Source: Enterococcus cecorum
Lineage (GTDB): Bacteria; Bacillota; Bacilli; Lactobacillales; Enterococcaceae
Length of the DNA: 64,000 nucleotides
Direction of reading: 5' to 3'
Assembly (NCBI RefSeq): GCF_023221775.1
Contig: NZ_JAKUDS010000004.1
Span: forward strand, 1 to 64,000
A program made the position numbers and the translations under genes. This document shows positions 36,734 through 44,625 of the stretch, piece after piece (positions within the stretch are counted from its first letter, which is position 1; the number at the start of each line of letters is the position of its first letter). The notes below the pieces were generated by a model, which saw only the letters and a list, made by a program, of their open reading frames with translations, did not search any database and was not told the origin of the DNA.

Positions 36734-37987
36734 TTATTTACTTTCATTGATTGATTGGTCTACTGTTAGATGTACGGTGGTTGTCTTTTTATCATTGCCA
36801 CGATAGTAAGTGACTTTAATGCTGTCACCGACTTGTTTTTTATAAAGAGCCGCTCTTAATGCAGTGCCATCGTTGACCTTTTCGCCATCAATTTCAGTAA
36901 CAACATCATATTGTTTCAAGCCAGCTTTTTCTGCAGGAGTAGCACTATTGACTTGAGCAAGCACAACACCTTCGTTTAATGAGCTAGGTACTTTTAAGAT
37001 ATTGGTTTTTTGTTGATCGGATAATGCATTCAAATCTACTGTTCTGACACCTAAAGCAGGACGAGTTACTTTCCCACTTTGTTCTAGTTGGTTAATGATA
37101 TTGACCACATCATTACTTGGAATTGCAAAGCCCATTCCTTCGACACTCACACCAGAACTTGAGGTTGAGGTGGTAGCAATTTTACTTGAGTTAATTCCGA
37201 TGACTTGACCGGCGATATTAATTAATGGACCACCAGAGTTACCAGGGTTAATGGCTGCATCAGTTTGGATGGCATTGATATTAACTTCTTGACCAGAATC
37301 ATTTTCACTCACGACTTGACGATTTAAAGAAGAAACAATTCCTTCAGTCACTGAGTTTGCATAATCAGTTCCTAATGGTGATCCGATGGCGATGGCAGGT
37401 TCACCAACTTTTATACTATCTGAATCGCCAAATGTAGCAACTGTTGAAACTTTATCGCTAGCAATCTTGATTACCGCTAAGTCAGTATAGCTATCCGTAC
37501 CGACTAACTCAGCATCGACTTTGGTACCGTCTGCTAGTAAAACTTGTAAAGCGTTTTGGCCTTCAACCACGTGATTATTTGTTACGATATAAGCGTATTT
37601 ACCTTCTTTTTTATAAATGACGCCACTACCTTCACTGGCTGTTTGCAAAGTACCGCTATTTTGATTGCTGCTATTTCCTTGTTGGGCACCAAAGAAATCT
37701 TCTAATCCGCCCATACCTTGTGAGCTTTGATTTTGTAAATTAATGATGGAAACGACCGCGCCTTGTACTTTAGAGACAGCTTTCGTCACATCGCTTTCTA
37801 CATTATATTTTACATTTTGGACTTTAGTTGTTGTTTGTGCACTTTGAATGCCTGTTGAGCTAGTTGCATTGTTCATGCCAGTGACAGCATATAAACCACC
37901 AAATGCGATGGCGCCACCTAAAATTCCGCTGCAAAGACCAATACCGAATCTTTTCATAATACTATTTGAATTTTTTCTTCTACTCAT
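36734..37987 (-). CDS. htrA: HtrA/DegP-type serine protease
   Basis: A 417-residue surface protease. One N-terminal helix (about 13-34) anchors it. A Ser/Gln/Asn-rich linker leads to a trypsin-like domain with the triad His near 139 (NNHVVEG), Asp near 168 (YTDLAVIKI) and Ser near 251 (GNSGGPL). A single PDZ domain covers the C-terminal 100 residues. It degrades misfolded secreted proteins. AGGAGG precedes ATG 37987. The gene pair htrA-rlmH is conserved in Firmicutes. It is the first native gene after the island. Confidence 0.95.
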   Translation of the reverse strand: MSRRKNSNSIMKRFGIGLCSGILGGAIAFGGLYAVTGMNNATSSTGIQSAQTTTKVQNVKYNVESDVTKAVSKVQGAVVSIINLQNQSSQGMGGLEDFFGAQQGNSSNQNSGTLQTASEGSGVIYKKEGKYAYIVTNNHVVEGQNALQVLLADGTKVDAELVGTDSYTDLAVIKIASDKVSTVATFGDSDSIKVGEPAIAIGSPLGTDYANSVTEGIVSSLNRQVVSENDSGQEVNINAIQTDAAINPGNSGGPLINIAGQVIGINSSKIATTSTSSSGVSVEGMGFAIPSNDVVNIINQLEQSGKVTRPALGVRTVDLNALSDQQKTNILKVPSSLNEGVVLAQVNSATPAEKAGLKQYDVVTEIDGEKVNDGTALRAALYKKQVGDSIKVTYYRGNDKKTTTVHLTVDQSINESK

Positions 37988-38444
37988 AAATTTTTTCCTC
38001 CTCTGACTTAAGTTGCTTCACTTTCCCAACATTAAGTATGTTTGATTTATTTACTTTTTTATGTATTTCCTGTTTACAAGCCTATCTTAGCGCGAAGTTA
38101 TGAAAAAAATATGAAGAGGATAGGGTAAAAAGTTTGTAAATTTTTGAATAATTTTCTTAATATTCATTTTACTGGATTCACAATTTGTGGACAAGGGATG
38201 AGGATAAAATTTCTAAACTTATCCACAGTGTTGTGGAAAATGTGCAAAAATAAAATAAAACAAATGTTCGTGCTAAAAAGTGGCTGATTGAAGGATTTAT
38301 TACCACAATGATGTGGATAATTCTGTGCATAATGTGGATAAAGTTGTGGGAAAATAGTGGATAACTTTTTGGTTTTTCTGATTAGTCAAAAAGAATAAAA
38401 ATAGTTATAATAGTTTTGAATAGATTAAATGAAAGGATTATGTA
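37988..38444. other. Intergenic region between htrA and rlmH
   Basis: The 457-bp gap between the two divergent genes has no supported coding sequence. It holds the htrA ribosome site, an AT-rich block at 38090-38170, the DnaA-box cluster, and a short promoter-like stretch before rlmH (ATAGTTATAATAG at about 38400). Confidence 0.6.
38186..38364. other. DnaA-box cluster between htrA and rlmH
   Basis: Three perfect DnaA boxes are present: TTATCCACA at 38219-38227 and TGTGGATAA at 38312-38320 and 38333-38341. Near matches lie at 38186-38194 (TGTGGACAA) and 38356-38364 (AGTGGATAA). The surroundings are AT-rich. No dnaA or dnaN is in the window. It is probably a secondary DnaA-binding cluster and not oriC itself. 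In B. subtilis a DnaA-box cluster is, as I recall, associated with yydA, the rlmH homologue. Confidence 0.82.
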
Positions 38445-38924
38445 ATGAATATCAAAATTATTGGTGTCGGTAAATTAAAGGAGAAGTATTTAGTACAGGC
38501 GATGCAAGAATATCTCAAACGTCTACAAGCTTATGCAAAAGTGGAAGTCATTGAGCTAGCAGATGAAAAAGCGCCGGAAAATTTAAGTGAAACGCAAATG
38601 ATGCAAATTAAAGATAAAGAAGGCGAACGAATCTTAGCAAAAATTAAAGATCAGGAATATGTGGTTGCTTTAGCGATAGAAGGAAAAAATCCTAGTAGTG
38701 AAGCTTTTGCCCAACAAATCGAAAGTTTAGGCATTCAAGGAAAAAGTCAAATTGTCTTTGTCATAGGAGGTTCACTTGGATTGTCGCCAGCAGTGATGCA
38801 ACGAAGCAATGCGCAGATTTCTTTTGGTAAGATGACTTTTCCTCATCAATTAATGCGCGTCATGTTAACAGAACAAATTTACCGCGCCTTTCGTATTATT
38901 CATAACCAACCCTATCATAAGTGA
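38445..38924 (+). CDS. rlmH: 23S rRNA pseudouridine-1915 N3-methyltransferase
   Basis: A 159-residue SPOUT methyltransferase. The knot region carries [15 protein letters not shown] near 105-119 and the C-terminal [20 protein letters not shown] segment near 131-150 with NQPYHK at the end. It methylates pseudouridine 1915 in helix 69 of 23S rRNA. Length is typical. In staphylococci this gene hosts SCC element integration near its 3' end; I see no such insertion or repeat here. Confidence 0.97.
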   Translation: MNIKIIGVGKLKEKYLVQAMQEYLKRLQAYAKVEVIELADEKAPENLSETQMMQIKDKEGERILAKIKDQEYVVALAIEGKNPSSEAFAQQIESLGIQGKSQIVFVIGGSLGLSPAVMQRSNAQISFGKMTFPHQLMRVMLTEQIYRAFRIIHNQPYHK

Positions 38925-38935
38925 ATGAGGTGAAA

Positions 38936-39634
38936 ATGTTGACAAATAGAGAAGACAAACAAGCAAAACAAATGCCTGAATTATTTTCTGAATTGCGTCA
39001 AAGTGTGGTGCATTTACCTAAAGTCATTCGAAACGCTTCAGGAATTAGTATATACGGTAAAAGAATCAAAAGTATTATTTACACGATGGACGTTGCTTTG
39101 ATTGCCAATAATGATGCGGATGCGATTTTAGCCGTCTATCCATGGACGCCCAATACTAGAATTTTATCCGCTATCTCTCAAGTAGCCCAAGTACCTATTT
39201 TCGCAGGAATTGGTGGAGGCCTAACTTCAGGTAAGCGTTCAGCTAGACTAGGAACTTTTGCGGAAGAACATGGCGCTTATGGTGTGGTGCTAAATGGGCC
39301 GACTTCAGTTGAAACCATTGAAGCGGTCAATGAAACAGTGGATATCCCGATTATTTATACTGTGGTTAATGATAAAAGGGATTTGAGTAAATTAATCGAA
39401 GCAGGTGTGGATATCTTTAATGTGGCTGGTGGTAAAGATACTGCAAAACTAGTACGTTGGATTCGTGAAAGCTATCCTACATTTCCGATTATGGCTTCTG
39501 GTGGTAAGACAGATGAGCAAATTATGGAAACCATTAATGCAGGGGCCAATGCAATTACCTTTACCGCTTATGGTCAGACAGAAAAATACTTCCAAAGTAA
39601 AATGGAAGAATATCGCCAAAAAACGGAAGACTAG
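38936..39634 (+). CDS. TIM-barrel phosphate-binding protein of unknown function
   Basis: A 232-residue cytoplasmic protein predicted as a beta/alpha barrel. It has the strand-loop pattern of phosphate-binding barrels: IFAGIGGGLTSGKRS near 88-102, FNVAGGKDTAKLVRWI near 161-176 and IMASGGKTDEQIMETINAGANAITF near 184-208. I do not recognise a specific enzyme. Similar folds include HisA/HisF-like and indole-3-glycerol phosphate synthases, but their catalytic residues are not evident. GTG 38921 overlaps the rlmH stop; ATG 38936 follows GAGGTG, and both are possible starts. Confidence 0.65.
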   Translation: MLTNREDKQAKQMPELFSELRQSVVHLPKVIRNASGISIYGKRIKSIIYTMDVALIANNDADAILAVYPWTPNTRILSAISQVAQVPIFAGIGGGLTSGKRSARLGTFAEEHGAYGVVLNGPTSVETIEAVNETVDIPIIYTVVNDKRDLSKLIEAGVDIFNVAGGKDTAKLVRWIRESYPTFPIMASGGKTDEQIMETINAGANAITFTAYGQTEKYFQSKMEEYRQKTED

Positions 39635-39639
39635 TGTTG

Positions 39640-39684
39640 AAAACCATTCTTTGAGCTTAACTGTAGCTTGAAGAATGGTTTTTT
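39640..39684 (+). terminator. Terminator after the TIM-barrel gene
   Basis: AAAACCATTCTT at 39640-39651 pairs with AAGAATGGTTTTTT at 39671-39684. Confidence 0.85.
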
Positions 39685-39728
39685 ACTTAGATTTTGCATC
39701 GTTTAAAGGGACGCCGCTTGTTTATCCC

Positions 39729-39758
39729 TTTACAAATTGAAGATATAAGGTATATAAT
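39729..39758 (+). promoter_or_regulatory. Promoter of a standalone small RNA
   Basis: TTTACA at 39729-39734 and a perfect TATAAT at 39753-39758, 18 nt apart. No reading frame follows before the terminator at 39845-39858. Confidence 0.7.
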
Positions 39759-39764
39759 GATTCT

Positions 39765-39858
39765 AGAGATAACTTGAGAAGGAAGAACGCTGTGTCCCAT
39801 AAAGGGGTAGGTGCTATTGCGCTGAGCATTCACATGTGCCTGGGGTTATCTTTTTTTT
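39765..39858 (+). ncRNA. Unclassified small RNA of about 90 nt
   Basis: Between a strong promoter and a T-run lies a 90-nt sequence with no start codon or ribosome site. AGATAAC (39767-39773) pairs with GTTATCT (39845-39851), so a terminal helix closes the whole molecule and doubles as the terminator before eight T. Inside, CCC-ATAAA-GGGG forms one small hairpin and AGGTGC/GTGCCT a second helix with two G-U pairs. It lacks the GGAAG/AGCAGC core of SRP RNA, and the size excludes 6S, RNase P and tmRNA. The 3' end runs into the stop codon of the convergent HEPN-type gene. Confidence 0.6.
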
Positions 39859-40847
39859 GTTTTCTCATCCACTTTTCTTAATTTTGAAATAATGTTGTGA
39901 GGGTCTTTTTTTATCTCGTTTACGATAAATTCTGCCGCTTGTTGAGAGTAGGAATATGTTTCGCTTTTACCAATAATGTGCTTGAAAGCATATTTTTCAT
40001 TTTTTTTCATATCATAAACTCTAAGAAATAGATTTAGGGCGTAACTATTAAAGGTTTCTTTCTCTCCAGACGAGGTTTTATAACTAAAATGAATATGGCC
40101 TGTAGATAATCTTTTTTGTATATCTTTAATCAAATTACTGTAAGAGTATTTGTGTGTTTCAGAGGGATCTTTTATTTTTGTAATTGGTCTAATACCTATC
40201 GAACTATCTTTACTTATTTTAAAGGTAAAATCAGCTTCGTTTTTACTTTTTATTTGGTATAAGTTATGTTTGATTTGGATAGAAAATTTATTTGATTCAA
40301 TCAAATCAGTCGTCGTCTCAATATCATTTTTTTGAAAAATCAATCGTTGAGCTATTTCCTTAGGGTACTTTATTTTAATTTGTTCATTAGTTAACGGTTC
40401 TAAGCTTGCATTGAGTGTTAAAAAATTTTGTGCAATATTTTGAGTTATATCATGATTATGGAATCGTAAAAGTTGTTCAGAAAATGATAATACATTGGCT
40501 TGAAATAAAGGAGCATATATCGTTTCATAGTCTTCAGTGATAAAATGTGTGCTAGTGTTTCTCAGGGTGATTATTTTTTCTAGATTAACACGTAAAGGTT
40601 GCGTTTTATTCGGATATATTTCTTTTAATACATTTTCAAGGCTTAAAGTTCTGTCAGGCTTATCTTTAAAATAGATACTTTTTCTCCGATTTAATAATTC
40701 TGCCTTGAGCATTAATTCCCATGCATTACAAATAAAAAAGCTAAATCCTTCTATGCGATATTTTATTGTGGGTTTATTGTATATTTCTAGTCCCATGATG
40801 AAGGCCTCAATGCTCTTATCCACTAACTTTTGTGATAAATTTTCCAT
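39846..40847 (-). CDS. DUF3644-like protein with HEPN R-x4-H motif
   Basis: A 333-residue soluble protein. Residues 30-110 read like a HEPN helical domain (RIEGFSFFICNAWELMLKAEL) with LRNTSTHF carrying Arg96 and His101, the R-x4-H pair found in HEPN ribonucleases. The C-terminal half is lysine-rich and could bind nucleic acid. HEPN proteins often act as toxins or in phage defense; that role is an inference here. I chose ATG 40847, six bases after AAAGGAAG; a TTG six bases upstream is also open. No partner protein gene is adjacent, but a small RNA converges on its 3' end. Confidence 0.7.
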   Translation of the reverse strand: MENLSQKLVDKSIEAFIMGLEIYNKPTIKYRIEGFSFFICNAWELMLKAELLNRRKSIYFKDKPDRTLSLENVLKEIYPNKTQPLRVNLEKIITLRNTSTHFITEDYETIYAPLFQANVLSFSEQLLRFHNHDITQNIAQNFLTLNASLEPLTNEQIKIKYPKEIAQRLIFQKNDIETTTDLIESNKFSIQIKHNLYQIKSKNEADFTFKISKDSSIGIRPITKIKDPSETHKYSYSNLIKDIQKRLSTGHIHFSYKTSSGEKETFNSYALNLFLRVYDMKKNEKYAFKHIIGKSETYSYSQQAAEFIVNEIKKDPHNIISKLRKVDEKTKKR

Positions 40848-41348
40848 ATTCAACTTCCTTTCAACAAATCTTATTTCTTTGTATTGTTTTATGTATATAA
40901 AGAACGATTAATATCTTTATGAAACATTGCTTAATATCTTTTTTTTAGAGATATTAAGCAATGTTTTTTGTATGTTGTTTTATATATAATATAAGATTAA
41001 TAGCTTTTTGTGCACTAATTTATTATTATTTTAAACTAATGTGAAAAAAAGTATCAAATAAAAACTTTATATTTCAACTGATTAAATTGAGATAGGTTAT
41101 AAATAGACATATCAGCTATGAACAGATAGAGTTTCCTATTCGTTAAAGTAGCTAGTTAATATACATCGCTTAAGAGAGAGTCATGGTAGAATGAATTACT
41201 TAGAATTTATTCAGTAATGTCTTGGTATGGGTAACAGTCAGTCTATTTTTTCGCGATAAAAATTTTCTATCAAACCATATCATTGAAAGCCATGAAAAGC
41301 TTGAGTATACTAGTATTAATCGATAAATCAATAGAACGGAGTGAAAAG
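40848..41348. other. Intergenic region upstream of the HEPN-type and malY-like genes
   Basis: This 500-bp region between divergent genes holds the hairpin and direct repeats (40875-41010). The rest (41010-41348) has no supported gene. I looked for an S-box or T-box motif upstream of the sulfur genes and found none. Confidence 0.5.
40875..41010. repeat. Direct repeats flanking a perfect 17-bp hairpin
   Basis: Two imperfect direct copies of about 45 bp (40875-40920 and 40964-41008, each TTTGTAT..TTGTTTTAT...GATTAATA) flank a hairpin with arms of 17 bp. Its arms are AACATTGCTTAATATCT and AGATATTAAGCAATGTT. The set lies just upstream of the HEPN-type gene and could be its control region or a remnant of a small inserted element. 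Confidence 0.6.
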
Positions 41349-42527
41349 ATGGACCAACAAACATTTATTCATGAATATGCCAGAGAAAGAAAAAACACCA
41401 ATTCATTAAAATGGGATGCCCTTGAAGAACGATTTGGGGATGCTAATTTGTTGCCTTTATGGGTAGCAGATATGGAATTTGCGACACCTAAAGCAGTAAC
41501 AGATGCTTTAACAAAACGAATTGCCCATGGTATTTTTGGTTATTCCGGTGTTGATAAGGAGTACTTCAATACTTATTTAGGTTGGCAAGCACGCCATGAA
41601 AATACCCCTTTTAAAGAAGAATGGCTACAATTTTCAACAGGAGTCGTACAAGCCATTTATGATTTAGTCGATTGTTTTACCGAAAAAGGAGAAGCTGTGA
41701 TGATTCAACGTCCAGTATACTATCCTTTTAGTAATGCCATCAAAGACAAACAACGTAAATTAATCAATAGTCCACTGAAAAATGTAGACGGCCATTATGA
41801 AATGGATTTAGCTGATTTTGAGGCCAAAGTAGTTTCAGAAAAGGTGAAGTTGTTTATTCTATGTTCCCCACATAATCCTGTAGGTCGCGTCTGGAGTGAA
41901 GAAGAATTAGCGAATGTCTTAACCATTTGTCAAAAGCATGGAGTTTTAGTGATTGCGGATGAAATTCATAGTGATTTTATGATGCCTGGTCAAACATTTA
42001 CTTCAGCTATTTCTGTGAATGAAGGGGCCTTTTTAGATCATCTCATTGTATTGAATGCTCCTTCTAAGACCTTTAACTTAGCGAGTCTATTAAATTCACA
42101 TATCTGGATTCCAAATGAAGCATTACGTAAACAGTATCGTGCTTATGACAAAGTCAATCGCCAAACAGAATCTAGCTTAATTGGTCAAGTGGCAGCCCAA
42201 GCAGCATATGCAAATGGTGATGAATGGTTAGCAGCACTGATTGATGTCATTTATCATAATTATCAATATATCAAAACAAATCTTGAAGCAGCCGTGCCAA
42301 GTGTAAAAGTAGGCGAATTACAAGGGACTTATCTATTGTGGATTGATTTATCACAAGCATTAAACGGTCGTACAACTAAAGAAGTGGTTCAAGATCAAGC
42401 GAAGTTAGCTGTTGATTTTGGGGATTGGTTTGCCCACGATACCAAAGACTTTATTCGCTTTAATTTAGCAACCACACCCGCAAATATCAAACAAGCGGTA
42501 GATCAATTAATCGCAGCATTGAATTAA
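41349..42527 (+). CDS. MalY/PatB-type cystathionine beta-lyase (PLP)
   Basis: A 392-residue fold-type I PLP enzyme. The PLP lysine is in NAPSKTFNLASL (Lys near 238), and the CSPHNPVGRVW segment near 171 and ADEIHSDF near 203 are characteristic of PatB/MalY. These enzymes split C-S bonds in cystathionine or cysteine. Start ATG 41349 follows GGAGTG; a longer in-frame start 66 bases upstream has no site. It is the first gene of a three-gene set with a MetB/MetC-type enzyme and a nitroreductase. Confidence 0.9.
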   Translation: MDQQTFIHEYARERKNTNSLKWDALEERFGDANLLPLWVADMEFATPKAVTDALTKRIAHGIFGYSGVDKEYFNTYLGWQARHENTPFKEEWLQFSTGVVQAIYDLVDCFTEKGEAVMIQRPVYYPFSNAIKDKQRKLINSPLKNVDGHYEMDLADFEAKVVSEKVKLFILCSPHNPVGRVWSEEELANVLTICQKHGVLVIADEIHSDFMMPGQTFTSAISVNEGAFLDHLIVLNAPSKTFNLASLLNSHIWIPNEALRKQYRAYDKVNRQTESSLIGQVAAQAAYANGDEWLAALIDVIYHNYQYIKTNLEAAVPSVKVGELQGTYLLWIDLSQALNGRTTKEVVQDQAKLAVDFGDWFAHDTKDFIRFNLATTPANIKQAVDQLIAALN

Positions 42528-42553
42528 TAAAAAGGACAGGGGTAATCACAACT

Positions 42554-43654
42554 ATGGGAGAAAATATTGAAACATTTTTAGCACAATTAGGTAATCGTGT
42601 AGACGAGCAAACTGGAGCTGTCAGTGCACCGATTCATTTATCAACGACTTATTCTCATCCAAAATTTGGGCATAGTACGGGCTTTGATTATACTAGAACC
42701 AAAAATCCTACCCGGGCTATTTTAGAAGAAGGACTAGCAAAATTAGAGGAAGGAGCACAAGCAATTGTCACTTCATCCGGTATGAGTGCCATTCAATTGG
42801 TTTTCCAACTTTTTCCAGCAGGCAGCTCATTTTTAGTTTCGCGTGATCTTTATGGCGGCTCGTATCGCTATTTTAAAGAAATCGAACGTCAAGGAATCGC
42901 CCAGTTTTATTACTTTGATACGGAAGAGGAATTAGCAGCGCAAATCACCGAGAATATTAGCGCCGTCTTTATTGAAACACCAACCAATCCGTTAATGCGT
43001 GAAGTAAGTATCAATCGTGTGGCTGAGATTGCTAAGTCAAAAGGGGCCTTGACGATTGTTGATAATACTTTTTTAACACCTTTACGTCAAAAGCCATTAA
43101 CTCATGGAGCGGATTTGGTTGTACATTCAGCAACTAAATTCTTAGCTGGGCACAATGATATCTTGGCAGGAGTGGTGGTCGCCAAAACGCAAGAACTCGG
43201 AGAACGCTTATTATATTTGGCTAATACAACCGGTCCGACTTTAGCTGCCTTTGATTGTTGGTTGTTTATCCGCAGTTTGAAAACCTTACCTTTACGCTTT
43301 AATCAACAAGAAAAGAATGCTAAAATAGTAGTCGAAGCTTTGAAAAATCATCCTGCAGTCAAAGAAGTCTTCTATCCAGGTGTGGGTGCGATGGTGAGTT
43401 TTAAAATTGCTGATGAAAGTAAAGTCGGTCCATTTTTAGAGCAACTAAAATTGTTTACTTATGCCGAAAGTTTAGGTGGGGTAGAGAGTCTGATTACTTA
43501 TCCAACGACGCAAACCCATGCCGACATTCCTGAAGCAGAACGTTTGGCTTATGGTTTAACGCCAGATTTATTACGTTTATCAATTGGGATTGAAGACGCT
43601 GATGATTTAGCAGCTGATTTAACACAAGGTTTAAGTATAGTGACGAGGAAGTGA
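42554..43654 (+). CDS. Cys/Met-metabolism PLP enzyme (MetB/MetC type)
   Basis: A 366-residue transsulfuration enzyme. The PLP lysine is in VHSATKFLAGHND (Lys near 198), with TSSGMSAIQ near 76 and ETPTNPLMR near 142 as substrate contacts. It is probably cystathionine gamma-synthase or beta-lyase; sequence cannot separate them with certainty. The stop overlaps the next gene region by four bases. It is a distant paralogue of the broken metY gene at 54.7-56.1 kb, whose same lysine has been lost. Confidence 0.88.
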   Translation: MGENIETFLAQLGNRVDEQTGAVSAPIHLSTTYSHPKFGHSTGFDYTRTKNPTRAILEEGLAKLEEGAQAIVTSSGMSAIQLVFQLFPAGSSFLVSRDLYGGSYRYFKEIERQGIAQFYYFDTEEELAAQITENISAVFIETPTNPLMREVSINRVAEIAKSKGALTIVDNTFLTPLRQKPLTHGADLVVHSATKFLAGHNDILAGVVVAKTQELGERLLYLANTTGPTLAAFDCWLFIRSLKTLPLRFNQQEKNAKIVVEALKNHPAVKEVFYPGVGAMVSFKIADESKVGPFLEQLKLFTYAESLGGVESLITYPTTQTHADIPEAERLAYGLTPDLLRLSIGIEDADDLAADLTQGLSIVTRK

Positions 43655-43656
43655 TT

Positions 43657-44406
43657 ATGGTGAATCAAACCATTGAACATCAATTGAATCATCGAAGTAT
43701 CCGTAAATTTAAAGCAGAAAATCTCTCAGATGAACAAATCAAGACTTTATTAGAGGTTGCGCGTCAAACATCGACAAGTAATTTCTTCCAACAATTTAGT
43801 GTGCTGCATATCATGGATGAGACCAAGCGTGAACAAATTCGTAATATTAGTAAGCAACCGTATGTCGGCTTAAATGGCGAACTATTTATTTTTATTGCAG
43901 ATTTATATCGTAATCAACAAATTCGTTTGCAAAAAGGGGAAGATGATGGACGCTTGCATTCCACTGATGTCTTTTTCCAAGCGATGCAAGATGCGACTTT
44001 AGCCATTCAAAATATGATGAACGCAGCAGAAAGTATGGGGCTTGGTGCAGTGCTTTTAGGTAGTATCAATAATCAACCTAAAGATCTAATTAAAGTGTTG
44101 GATTTACCTAAAATGACTTATCCAGTTCTAGGGATTCAAGTAGGGATTCCTGATCAAGAACCACAATTAAAACCTCGATTACCATTAGATAAAATCGTTT
44201 TTGAAAATGAATATCCAAAAGACTTTCAATTAAGTGACTTAAAAGAATATGATGAAGTCGTGCAAACATACTATGATTTACGAAATGCGAACCAAAGAAT
44301 TGATTCTTTTACCAATCAAATCGCCGGTAGCAAACTGCAAGAAAGCATTATCGGACGCGATGACATCATGGAAGTCTTACACAGCCAAGGACTATGTTGG
44401 AGATAA
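43657..44406 (+). CDS. NfrA/NfsA-type flavin-dependent nitroreductase
   Basis: A 249-residue FMN enzyme. HRSIRKFKAENLSDEQI near the N-terminus is the family signature, and AAESMGLGAVLLGSINNQP near 125-143 and PVLGIQVGIPDQEP near 164 are the FMN/NADPH region. It reduces nitro compounds or flavins with NADPH. ATG 43657 follows GAGGAAG. The final 15 residues and stop run up to the second 165-bp repeat. Its place after two sulfur genes suggests a redox role, but this is not certain. Confidence 0.86.
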   Translation: MVNQTIEHQLNHRSIRKFKAENLSDEQIKTLLEVARQTSTSNFFQQFSVLHIMDETKREQIRNISKQPYVGLNGELFIFIADLYRNQQIRLQKGEDDGRLHSTDVFFQAMQDATLAIQNMMNAAESMGLGAVLLGSINNQPKDLIKVLDLPKMTYPVLGIQVGIPDQEPQLKPRLPLDKIVFENEYPKDFQLSDLKEYDEVVQTYYDLRNANQRIDSFTNQIAGSKLQESIIGRDDIMEVLHSQGLCWR

Positions 44407-44410
44407 AAAA

Positions 44411-44575
44411 AGGTTGTAAATCGACTTGGTCAGCTACGAGCGGATAAGTTTGTCCAGAACGTCGGGAAAGTCCGAAAAGTAAAGACTTTCCCAGGCGGGC
44501 TGGCTTATACGCCGAAGTGGCTAGTTGATTTACACCGTCAAAAAAGGTTGTAAATCGACTCGATCAGCTACGAGC
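44411..44575. repeat. 165-bp palindromic repeat, copy B (EFAR-like)
   Basis: The second copy of the repeat at 30421-30584. The central stem is GGGAAAGTC (44464-44472) with GACTTTCCC (44484-44492). The left half-repeat GGTTGTAAATCGACT is partly complementary to AGTTGATTTACACC near 44524-44537. A third half-repeat closes the element. It lies right after the nitroreductase stop. In both copies the site is the 3' end of a gene. Confidence 0.85.
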
Positions 44576-44581
44576 ACAACA

Positions 44582-44623
44582 AAAAAGTCAGTCATCTTTA
44601 TATTGTGAGATGACTGACTTTTT
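44582..44623. terminator. Bidirectional terminator
   Basis: A perfect 16-bp stem (44582-44597 with 44608-44623) with A/T-runs at the base lies between convergent genes. Confidence 0.88.
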
Positions 44624-44625
44624 GT

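Noticed and set aside
38186-38364. Replication origin oriC
   Set aside because: No dnaA, dnaN or rpmH genes are adjacent. A secondary DnaA-binding cluster fits better.
39765-39858. SRP RNA, tracrRNA or a known riboswitch
   Set aside because: The SRP core motif is missing, no CRISPR repeats or cas genes are present, and the sequence is not followed by a gene on its strand.
41010-41348. S-box, T-box or other leader for the sulfur amino acid genes
   Set aside because: I found no conserved core of these riboswitches and no terminator hairpin before the start at 41349.
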